A DNA stretch of 64,000 nt from Branchiostoma floridae (Eukaryota > Chordata > Leptocardii > Amphioxiformes > Branchiostomatidae). Each line of letters begins with the position of its first letter. Position 1 is the first letter of the stretch. A program made the position numbers and the translations under genes. Of the stretch, positions 23,301-32,956 are shown one piece after another. The notes under the pieces are model-generated. The model ran no database searches, was not told where the DNA came from, and was given only the letters and a program-made list of their open reading frames with translations. The DNA lies in assembly GCF_000003815.2 (NCBI RefSeq), contig NC_049980.1:14240405-14304404 (forward strand), written 5' to 3'.

Positions 23301-26300
23301 ACATCCCTTATACACTTCACTCTGTGACTGCATGCAACTCTCTCTGTTTCTCTGTCTGTCTGTCTGTCTCTCTCTTTCTCTCACACACACACTACATTAG
23401 TCTACTTTAAATCATCTATTCTCACTCTGAGTTTCTCTTGTTCTCTGCCTCTCTTTCGATTTTAATCTATTGCCCATTTTGATTTTCTTTGTTAATTTTG
23501 CGTAGGTACTTGGAGGAAGTGACAAAGTGTATCAAAGATGAGGAGGACAGGGGCGGACGGACGCTCGTACACTGCCTAGCGGGGATCAGTCGATCTGCGA
23601 CCGTGTGCCTGGCCTACCTTCTGAAGTACCGCCACATGTCGCTAGCCGGTGCTTATATGTTCCTGAAGCACAGCAAAGTATCCACACTGACAATCATTGG
23701 ATCATCCTCATTAGTGATGGGGGCAGTGCCGAAGTCGCGCGGTGGAAGCCGAGTCCCAGCAATGGCTATAAGGGTGGGTGGGTGGGGAAAGAAAAGCGCT
23801 TCCCCTCCTCACAACGCTCTATCCACTTTTCCCACTCGCTACAGGTCGGCCCCACTTTGCTCTTCGGCACTAGTATTATGGATTTCTCCAGATGAAAGCC
23901 AGTATGGATTATACACCCGTCTTACATAGTGTAATTCATCCGCTCTTTCTTTCATTGTCACCTGTTCATGTGCCAGGTCTGCCCCACCTTGCACTTCTGA
24001 GCTGCGGATGTCTCCGGGAGAATGGCAGAAGGGATTATGCACGCCGCCTTATATGGTATTATTTGATCACATGATTTCGGCTGACCAATGATCGTGCAGT
24101 GTGAATAGCAAAGTATCCACACTGACAATCATTGGATCATCCTCATTAGTGATGGGGGCAGTGCCTCCGTCGCGCTGGCTCCTCCCAATGTCCTGCAATA
24201 GGCATAATCACTGCTTTCCCATACTTTCACATGAAAGTATCTCTCCCCATCCTCATTATCCCCTTCCTTATTATCCCCATTCTTATCCCCTTACTCAATC
24301 GACCATCATGCACCGCCACCACCGCACCCGTGCTTTGCGAACCCATGTAGACAGGATTGGCTGCACTGTTCTTCGGCCAACTTCCTAGTTTGAGATGTAC
24401 TGTTGCCATCTCAGTCTCAAAATGCTGAATGGCAAATAACCCCTCTGGTCTGCAGTGTCAAAGTATTTCTCTTATCTTTCTGTAATTGTTTGCCAAGTTT
24501 CTGCACTATACAATACCGTAGAAAGCACACACACATTGCACCTATGCATTTTACTTCCCAGCTTAGTGTGTCTGGCTTTTCATACCCTCTTACGTTTTAT
24601 ACAGGTAGCAGCTCCAAGCCTCATTCTGTTCCTAATTTAAATGCTTCTACCCTTTCTTTTGTTGGCTGTGATGCCTGGGAGAACCTCTTGCAGATTTCCC
24701 TATCTAATTTCCGTATCGCTGCTCCATCTTGGTCAATTCAAGTATCATTACTTCTATTTTCTTCTTACTTATACTTAGCCCAACTGAATTCCCATTTACT
24801 GAAAAGTCTTCACTGAGGAGAACCAGGTCATCTGCCAAGTCTGCGTGTTACCATACTTGTGCCCTTAGGAAAGGCACTTTACACGGCTTTTCTCAGGTGA
24901 AAATGAGTACTTAGCTTCGGCTAGGGCCGTCACTCAGATAGGGCGTTAATGGAGGTCCCCTGTCTGGGGACAGCCATATCCCGGGCACGTCAAAGAACCC
25001 ACCACACGTGCGCTGTGAGTGGTTCAAAACCTACAGTTGCCACACCTGGGGCAATTACTGTCGTATTGAGGTCACTTGAGTGGCGCCAAATGGCAGCTCG
25101 CTCCAAACCCTTGCGATTGAGCCCGGCCTATTGTAAGCTTCTCGCACATCAATCCCTTGCTGCCAAGAGAGAGTAGTCGGCCTACCCCATTAAATGACAA
25201 GATAACAGTAACCATAACAGGTCCAAATCCTCGAACTGCCCACGTCTGAACCATGGTATTCTCTAATCTCATAACCCCGTCTATTACAGGTCCACCGAGG
25301 AGTAGTGACAAGATACGTTCTTACCTAATACATGACACGTAAAGACACTAAACCATTCTGAGAGTTCTCCAATATGTAGTCTTACAGCACACTCCCTCCC
25401 ATTGCGAATTCCTTTATCACACATGTTAGTTTCTCTGGAATACCATAGTGTAAACTTGTACGGCGATCACAGTGTAGGCCTGTGGAATATCATTGGCCTT
25501 TCGAAGTCCCCTTATGCGGTGAATGGTGAGAGGTTTATTACGGGCAACCTAGTTTCCAACATTTGTCCCAAGACCCATATCTAATATACCTTGCTCACCA
25601 TGCAATTATACATAGGTACATTCAACAATCCCAGATCACTCTTCAATACGTGCACTCTGCAATGCAACCGATGAGGACTTTTTCCCTACGTTAAGTCCTC
25701 ACAGAGCCGAGTGAACTTCTAGTCACGAGACACTGTGTCCCTTTTACGTGATCGTGCTTCCCAAGTCACGTGCACCTTGAGTGCTGAGTCATCAAATTTG
25801 AAGTTTGGTGGAGCGGCCGTATTGATGCTCATGATCTCAAATTCCCTTGCATTGATTTCCAATCCGACTCTCCATGACTGACGTCTATTGTCTCGTTACT
25901 TGTTGTAGCTCCTCTTCACTATTCTCTATAAAGGCGATGTCGTCAGCAAAGATTTAATGACCTCTAAACTCCTGAGGTTGTGACCTCTTACGTAACAATA
26001 AAATATGCATATATACAGACCTCACTCCCTCTGTGAAGTCATCGGCGCCATGTTGGATCACAACACATGCTCGTACAGTACACGACGATGACATTGGTTA
26101 ATTTGATTAACCTCCAATATGGTCACCGGGGAACTCATATCTTAATTACCATGACACACCTGCATCGTGGCGCCTGCCCAAGTCTATCAACTGATACCCC
26201 TGGGTATACACCTCGATACCAATTGTATCAATCCTGCCATTGCCAAATTGCTCACCTAACACACTAAATACGTCTATTTCATTCACGTAGCCCTTATATC

Positions 26301-29300
26301 CATCATATGAATGCCGGCACGGTCGCCGACACTTTCATTCACGTAAGCCTATGGTGGATGACTTACCTCCTGCACGTAACGCCTGTGAAACTCTTGTCTC
26401 ACGTTCATTACGTACCACATATCTTGTGTGACGTGAGATTATCCAACCTCTGCACACCCGGTGTGATAAAACTGATATAGCGTCCCAGACGCAATATATC
26501 CAATCTCAGCACACCCAGTGTGCTCGCTGCAAACTGCCATAGTCAAAGCTAAGGCCTAAGCAGCAACATAACTTACGTCCCAGACGTAAGATATCCAATC
26601 TCAGCACACCCAGTGTGCTCGCTGCAAACTGCCATAGTCAAAGCTAAAGCCTAAGCAGCAACATAACTTACGTCCCAGACGCAAGATATCCAATCTCAGC
26701 ACACCCAGTGCGTGTGCTCGCTGCAAACTGCCATAGTCAAAGCTAAGGCCTATTAAAGCAGCAACATAACTTACGTCCCAGACGCAAGATATCCAATCTC
26801 AGCACACCCAGTGTGCTCGCTGCAAACTGCCATAGTCAGAGCTAAAGCCTAAGCAGCAACATAACTTACGTCCCAGACGCAAGATATCCAATCTCAGCAC
26901 ACCCAGTGTGCTCGCTGCAAACTGCCATAGTCAGAGCTAAAGCCTAAGCAGCAACATAACTTACGTCCCAGACGCAAGATATCCAATCTCAGCACACCCA
27001 GTGTGCTCGCTGCAAACTGCTGTAGTCAGAGAACGCCCGGCGTAAGGGGACCAACAGCAAAGCAGCCGACGTCACGAGCTGGTTTCCTCGAGCAGTGTTA
27101 ACTCAATCAACCAGGTGCATACGCGCGCCACGTGTGCACAATCTACCGACGTCCCATCCACATGCAAATTTTATGGCGCCGCTCTCTGCTCCTGTAGGAT
27201 GGTAACTCTGGCGACAAAATCGCTGACTCAGGCTGGGAGTTATTGTGGTAGCTGTCGTTGCCATGATTCCCATGTCCGTCTGCCTGCTTGGGTTGTCGTC
27301 GTTGTTCTCATGTTGTCGTCGTTGTCCTCTCCTCTATGAAATAATTGTTGACTTCTGTGAAGATCTACAGTTTGATAACGACATAAGAACACCACACGTT
27401 AGACTTTGCTGCATTCCGCTCAAATGCAGCGCTACCCCCAACCCAAGCAAGCTTCCGCCACGCGAAGCTAGATCGGGCAACGTCGTGGACGCACGGGAAG
27501 CTCGACTTGAATTGTCCACCCAGCTACCATACTGAATACGTGAAACCCACCCGGAGACCCAAATCTAGACAGCACACTACCTCAGAAATGCAAATCAGCC
27601 CCATGTGCGCCCACCATCCACATTCTCGCCGACAACTCAAATGTGGAACAAATTGACAGCAAAATGCGAAAAAGACAATTCCCTGCACAAAGTGTTACCA
27701 CTGCGACACCCCAAACCTTTCAGGTGGAAACTGTGCTAAACTCTGCTTCATCAGTACACGTGGCGTAACGTTAGGGTTTCTCTGCACTGCTGCCAACACG
27801 ACCCTGCTTGTGTCTTCTTGCTGCGGATGTCTCCGGGAGAATGGCAGAAGGGATTATGCACGCCGCCTTATATGGTATTATTTGATCACATGATTTCGGC
27901 TGACCAATGATCGTGCAGTGTGAATAGCAGACCATGCGTGCTGCCCAATAAAGGATTCCACAGACAGCTGGAGCTGTTAGAAAGGCGCGAGAGAGGGAGA
28001 CACGGGGAGGAGGATGACACGAACGGGTCCTGCTCTCTAGTCAGCAGTCTTCCCGATCTAGACGACTGGGACTGATATCGATAGCTTTGTAGACCACTCG
28101 ATTCAGTTAACGATTGTCTACAGGTTAGATCATAGCCGATCTATAAGAGAAAAGTTGAAGCTTTAATTGTGTGCTGTGTCCAAAACTGGATTGGATACTG
28201 AGAATCAGTTCGCACTGCATCCATCCTATATTCTTCTTGCTCTAGCCCGTTACCCTTGCCGAATATTCTGATGTATTACTTGGTGAAAAGATCCGATGTA
28301 TAAAGTGCTGTGTATCTTTCCGACACTAAGTTCTGTACTGATGTCCACAAAACTATAGTCACAGTGCATGTGATTTGCATCATTTCTAGCTTTACGTCTT
28401 GATTCAGGAATCGGAGAAATGTTACATCTAATCGTACTTTTGAAAATTCGAGAGTACACAGCTATATAACTAAAAGGAATGCGTGTATTACAATGTAACT
28501 ATAAAATATAGCTATTATAGCAATATTCTGCATTGATACTTGTAATTTTTAATCAATGTCAGAATTTTAGACATACTAGTAAGTTTACTTACAAGTTGTG
28601 AGTGGACTTACACATGTGTACTATAAGAGACGTTATATACAGTTTGTAATAATCATGCAAATTTTGAAATGAAAAAGTGTCAGTGAGTTTTCATTCAGGT
28701 AACAAGCCGGTTAAAATGCGTGACTTGTGTTAATTTTTACTTGCTATTACAGATGCGATACTGGAGTATTATAATGTGGTTTACTGGGTATGCAAAACAA
28801 ACAAAATGCACGTCACAGGCTACATTGTAGTTTTATCCTGGGTAGTATCCTCTCACGATAGTTACCGGTGGCTCACCCTTTTGGTTGCCACCTTTTTTTA
28901 ACTTGAAGCATGACCTTTTGCACTGTAACATATAGAAAACTTAAACACGTACCCAACAGCTCTCCCTGTTGACACAGAGATAAGATAGAGACTGGGAAGA
29001 AGCCAAGGCTGGTGTGAAGCGTACAGTAGTGGCGCATCATCGGACTTGCCCCATCCCCAGGGTCGAAGGATGATGATGAATTTATAATGACATGCCTTTG
29101 CAGAAACAGGCGCCTATGCACGCACTTGCCAATGCCCAAGATCAGATATGAGTACTTTGGTTTGGTGGTTAGGGTTCTTGACTTGTTCTAGGTCCGAATC
29201 CCTACTAGACCCTGGTGTTGTGCCCTTTGGAGAGGCCGAACTCAACTCAGGCAAAATTGAGTACCTATTTCGATTTTTGGGTCGTGTTTGATGACAGACA

Positions 29301-31038
29301 GACTTCGAGCATGTTAATGAACCCACCATATTCATATTGAGTGAGTATGGACCCATTCCGGTGTGGGTGAATCTAACCTTACAGTCACTTCATGATAGTA
29401 TGTACCGTTGAAAGTCGGTTATGCGCAATAAACAACTGTAGGACAGAGGGAAACCAAAAGGTCCTTGCAATTGATTCATTTCAATGAAAAGTAGAATCTT
29501 AAAAAGATAAAAGGGTATCTTAGATAGGCAATACTTCTGACAGTGCTTTAGCATTTACATAAATTTGACCGATAGAGGCCCCTACAAATTGTAATATCAT
29601 CATATTATTGAACTTTCGTTTAAAAAACGACAAAATATTGTTAACGCAAACAAACAAACCAGGGAAAATGTTACAAAATGCGAAAGATTTACGTCAGACA
29701 TTACACCCTGGTACCATTTGGTTTCTGTATAAACTAGTAAAATATAAGCTCAACTAGGTTAACCTGTTGTTTGGAACCAGTTTTAGCTATCAAATCTATG
29801 TACAACTGACAAGTTTTTCTACTTTCTCCTCGTGATAGATATAGCAAAAATAAGGAGAACTGTACAATAAATAGAATGTTGATCTATGTGATTGTTCTTA
29901 CAGTTCTTCTTCAAAGCGCGTTACATTCTCGGAGGAGAGCTTTACAGTCTAGGAGACATCGAAAATGGAATCTTGCGGGCAAACTCAAAGTGCTGGTACT
30001 GGCCGTTTAGACCGTTTTCAAAAGAAGACCCAAGACTGGTGTGTGCAGTCCTGGATACAGATCCACGAATCCACTTTGCTCTTGTGTGTGGGGCACGAAG
30101 TTGTCCCGCCATTTGCTGCTATACTTCAGAGGTATTAATTCTTAAGTTGGCATTACTCTATTGTTGCTTCTCAGGCTTGATTACATTAACTTATCATTTA
30201 TGGCCTTTGATACTTCTTTGTAAAATGAAGATATTTTTTGGTGTGCGTTTGCGTGTGTCTATGTGTGCGTGTGCGTGTGCGTGTGCGTGTGTATGTGTGC
30301 ATGTACGTGTGTTACAAATGTATTTGTCTTTTGCATACGTTATCGGTTTTATGTTATTATTGGTGCGTTTATATATGTACCTCAGTGTTATTCTTCTCTA
30401 TTTCTTTTTGTTAGGCCTAGGTGGCCGCCATAGTCTTGTTGATGTTTCTGCCACACACTTGTGTGACTCATATTTGCACTTGTCCAATCAACATTTCAGA
30501 GTTCTTTTAAAAGTTAACAAGAGCACAAAACTCCATGTTCCGCAGGACATTGACACACAGCTGGACATGGCGACAGATGCGTACCTAGAGGGACACGACG
30601 GGTGCCAGGTGGATGTTGAAAACAAGGTTGTCACCCTGAGCAGGATCTTCAAGTGGTACAAAGAAGATTTTGGGGCATCCAAATCACAGGTACAGATTAC
30701 CATGAACAAGTACACACTAATTGAAACATAATGCCATCTAATAGCACGTGACAATACATTGTTACCAGTGATGCCTAGCTGCAGTGTTCAATAGAAGCAG
30801 TCAGTGCCCTGTTTGCCAGCGCAGGAATCGTACTTGTGGCATGTGAACAAAAGTCATCGAAATGAATATTTCCAGAGTAATACGCCCCCCCCCCCCCTGT
30901 TCTCTCTAGGTGCTCCAGTGGATATATAACCACATGGGGCATGGTGAAAAGCGGCAACTGCTGGGTGACCTGCTGGAGGAGGGGACGTGTCAGGTCACGT
31001 ACATGAAATACGACTGGGCATCGAACGGGAGGATGTAA
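17391..31038 (+). CDS. Glutaredoxin-DEP-DUF547 fusion protein
   Basis: Nine coding exons join in phase to 486 residues: 17391-17630, 19213-19309, 20016-20186, 20647-20826, 21292-21365, 21508-21705, 29904-30131, 30546-30689, 30910-31038. The first exon alone encodes a nearly complete glutaredoxin: strand RVIIYTVHG, active site CPSC (19-22), cis-proline motif SMPQIFFNG, glutathione-site GGYDDL. Exons 3-4 encode a DEP domain (about 115-230; VEDLARSGLIQTHRRGIMLY, FVQWL, HHQFRADAMLYRL), usually a membrane or GPCR adaptor. Exons 5-9 encode DUF547 (about 235-486), with FFINIYNCIVIH, and HFALVCGARSCP near the middle. DUF547 function is unsettled. The architecture suggests a redox-sensing module on a membrane-targeted scaffold, which is inference. 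Intron 6 (8.2 kb) hosts another gene. Confidence 0.9.
22452..28075 (+). CDS. Atypical dual-specificity phosphatase (DUSP14/18/21-like), last exon split by transposons
   Basis: Coding exons 22452-22786, 23135-23281 and 23506-23675, the last resuming at 27930-28075. With the insertion removed and one AGCA kept, the exons read in phase as 265 residues. The N-terminal ~95 residues are Lys/Arg-rich and unlike known domains. The phosphatase domain begins at VTPGLFISNR. The signature HCLAGISRSAT (HC-x5-R) with GGRT before it and VCLAYLLKYRHMSL after it is intact, with general-acid Asp expected in the loop HFPIEDF. The distal piece encodes RPCVLPNKGFHRQLELLERR, matching the family's RPxxRPNxGFxxQL, then an acidic tail ending DDWD. 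Reading straight through the insertion instead adds an unrelated tail after LKHS and stops at 23929, losing the final helix. The gene lies in the same orientation as its host gene. Confidence 0.85.
23336..23392. repeat. TC/TCTG microsatellite
   Basis: Pyrimidine-rich simple repeat with (TCTG)n, (TC)n and (CA)n blocks in the phosphatase intron 2. Confidence 0.85.
23676..24106 (+). mobile_element. Short TIR element (copy A) inside phosphatase exon
   Basis: Starts AAGTATCCACACTG and ends CAGTGTGAAT. The ends are imperfect inverted repeats, aligning ATCCACACTG-AC-ATCATTGG with ATTCACACTG-AC-ATCATTGG. It is bounded by AGCA on both sides (23672-23675, 24107-24110). Its first ~50 bases equal the start of copy B and its last ~100 bases equal the end of copy B, so it behaves as an internally deleted relative. 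No transposase frame. Internally it carries two diverged copies of a ~95 base motif (CGGCCCCACTTTGC... and CTGCCCCACCTTGC...). The superfamily was not assigned. Confidence 0.75.
24840..25030 (+). repeat. SINE-like fragment, family 1
   Basis: Matches the repeat at 1-135 through CTCAGGTGAAAATGAGTAC, CTTCGGCTAGGGCCGT and CACGTCAAAGAACCC, and the 29150 copy through the upstream TTGTGCCCTTAGGAAAGGC portion. No A-rich tail was seen, so it is truncated. It is nested in the long TIR element. Confidence 0.6.
26484..27030 (+). repeat. 95 bp tandem repeat, six copies
   Basis: Units start at 26484, 26579, 26674, 26777, 26872 and 26967, giving spacings 95, 95, 103, 95, 95. Each starts CCCAGACGCAAGATATCC and contains GCACACCCAGTGTGCTCGC, which includes the palindrome GCACACCCAGTGTGC. 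The third unit has two small insertions (CGTG and TTAAA region), and the last is partial. Near-identity of units points to recent amplification inside the transposon. Confidence 0.92.
29150..29395 (+). repeat. tRNA-derived SINE, family 1, with recognisable head
   Basis: TGGTTTGGTGGTTAGG resembles a pol III A box, and GGTCCGAATCCC about 33 bases later resembles a B box (GGTTCGAATCC). The downstream body (CTCAGGCAAAATTGAGTACC, TTAATGAACCCACC) is a diverged version of the repeat at 1-135 and 24840-25030. It lies in intron 6 of the Grx-DEP-DUF547 gene, sense orientation. Confidence 0.6.
30238..30314. repeat. GT-rich microsatellite
   Basis: (GTGTGC)n/(GT)n simple repeat in intron 7 of the Grx-DEP-DUF547 gene. 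It makes the exon 7 frame appear artificially open into the intron. Confidence 0.9.
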
Positions 31039-32956
31039 TTACTAGTACATAAATGAACGGACGAAGTAAAATAACGCAAGGTGGCCTAGCTAAAGGTTCA
31101 CAAGTTAGGCACTTTTAATGTCGACAATCCAGTTAGCCTAATCAAACATTTAACAAAAACGCCCCTTCAGTTCCAGAGCGAGCTGCTAGAGGATCCAAAC
31201 CTATATCACTTCTTTATTCTCTCGTCACAAAAGTAATGTAATGAACATAGCTTTATATGATTAATTTGATAAGTATTGATACAAACTGGTAAAATACACA
31301 TCAATGACCGAATGCTGAATACCAGAGGCTAGAAGATCCATTTACCGCTTCGATATTATACAGATCAGTAACAGAGGAAAAAGTCTCTTTCAAAAGTCAC
31401 TAACAATATTCGGTGGCATAAAAATGCGTACAGTACAAAAAGAGATATAGGTATACCGTCTAAAAATGTTGATGACATTCCATCTAAAACAGGCGTAGCT
31501 AAGTCGAAAAATAAAACGAAATACAATGGAATTTATTCTGAAGTGCATTGCATAATGGGCTATGTATATCGCACCTTGAATATTTAATGTTAACGTTATA
31601 CAGTGAAACCTGTCCGAGCAACCACCTGGCGCAGGCAACCACCTGCCGTCAGAGGACACATTGAAACAGTCCCGTCCATTTTTACATAGTTAAGACCCCC
31701 TCGCAAGCAACCACCTGTCTTCCCCAACCGGCAACCACTTTTTTACAGTCCCAAATGGGCATTCAACCTGCCCCAACCAACCAAAATTGATTGACAGCAG
31801 CTAGCAGCCATTTTATTATAAAGAATTATGTACTAGGCACAGTTACCCTGGACTTCTTTTCTTCTTGTAAGGGAATATCAGTCAAGCATATTGACAATGT
31901 GCACCGTGCAAAATGATTATCAGTGAGAATTTTGACATACTGGTAGAGAAATTGAAAGCACTTGTTTGGGCTGTTCAAGGAAACAGACAACTACAAAATA
32001 AACATGTTTGATTGTTAGACAAACTCAGCTCTGATTGTTAAACAATGGTTTCTTGAAATTTGTTTACATAACAGCATGGGGATTGAAAACTTTGCATCTC
32101 TTGTAGATATGTTTCCTGAGAACTAACTGAAAGGTGTACTAGTATATCATGCAAACCGTATCATTTATCATTTTTGTTCGCCAACCAACCAACTTGTCGG
32201 GAGCAACCACCTGTCCTCAGCAACCATTTTTGCTCGGTCCCTTGAGTGGTTGCTCAGGACAGGTTTGACTGTACCCTTTTCATATACATTCGTACTAAAG
32301 CTAGGAGTGACCTTTACTTACAATTGTATAAACCGACATTTATGAATATATTAAGTATACGTTTCGCCTTGCATGCATATTTGAAACTCATACGATTATG
32401 CGAAATATCTGTATCATGGCCAGATTGATTTTGCATGCAATTAACAAACAGGTTTTGAATATGTTACAACAATTATCTTAACACGCAGTACATGATGTAT
32501 TTGTCTCTCTTCTAGTCTATTCTCTGCGCTGCGTTTTATGACCAATACATTTTCGGTCGTAGGTGTGGTTCTATTAAAGTACATTTTCTTGTATACTCAA
32601 AGTTATTTTATATAATTGTTTTATGATAAACAAAAGTATCTGTACACAAACACTATACCATCACGTGTCCAGATCCACGTCTATCGTCCACGGCTGTTAA
32701 CTTACACCCCTTATCCACAGACACTGCAACCGCGCCGTGACCACTGAGTGACCAAAAACTTGCTAAACGAATTTCATAGATAAGGAACGAACATTTTTAT
32801 GCTTTTGTGTTTAGTTCTATATCCGTTGTCTCTTAAACCATACTTTTGCATCACTGCATCACATTCCAATTACGAAATCAGGGTCACACAAATTTAGGTC
32901 GCTGAACGATCGCTTTGCCATCGCCGTCTTGCCGAAAGGGGACCTTATGGTAGGAA
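31039..32956. other. Convergent intergenic region
   Basis: Lies between the stop of the plus-strand Grx-DEP-DUF547 gene and the stop of the minus-strand lectin-channel gene, so it should hold both 3' UTRs. An AATAAA at 31510-31515 could serve the plus-strand gene. A MITE occupies 31599-32273. No coding sequence was recognised. Confidence 0.5.
31599..32273. mobile_element. MITE with ~28 bp terminal inverted repeats
   Basis: The left end TACAGTGAAACCTGTCC followed by GAGCAACCAC is matched by the reverse complement of the right end (TACAGTCAAACCTGTCC, then TGAGCAACCAC). Inside each end the motif GCAACCACCTG is repeated in tandem (31617-31740 and 32205-32225). The TA at each tip would fit a TA target duplication of the Tc1/mariner type. 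No coding capacity. Confidence 0.75.

Larger units (their letters stand above)
24111..27925 (+). mobile_element. Long TIR element (copy B) inside phosphatase exon
   Basis: A 3.8 kb segment sharing both termini with copy A and directly adjoining it, separated by AGCA and followed by AGCA at 27926-27929. Host coding sequence resumes at the next base. It holds a SINE-like fragment (24840-25030) and six copies of a 95 bp tandem repeat (26484-27030). I see no transposase-like protein, so it is non-autonomous or decayed. The terminal repeats are about 20 bases and imperfect. Confidence 0.75.

Noticed and set aside
24403-24816. 137-codon frame inside the long TIR element
   Set aside because: Low-complexity Leu/Ser/Phe-rich composition, no motif, and no transposase signature.
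26484-27030. CRISPR-like array
   Set aside because: The whole 95 bp unit is repeated with no unique spacers and the genome is eukaryotic.
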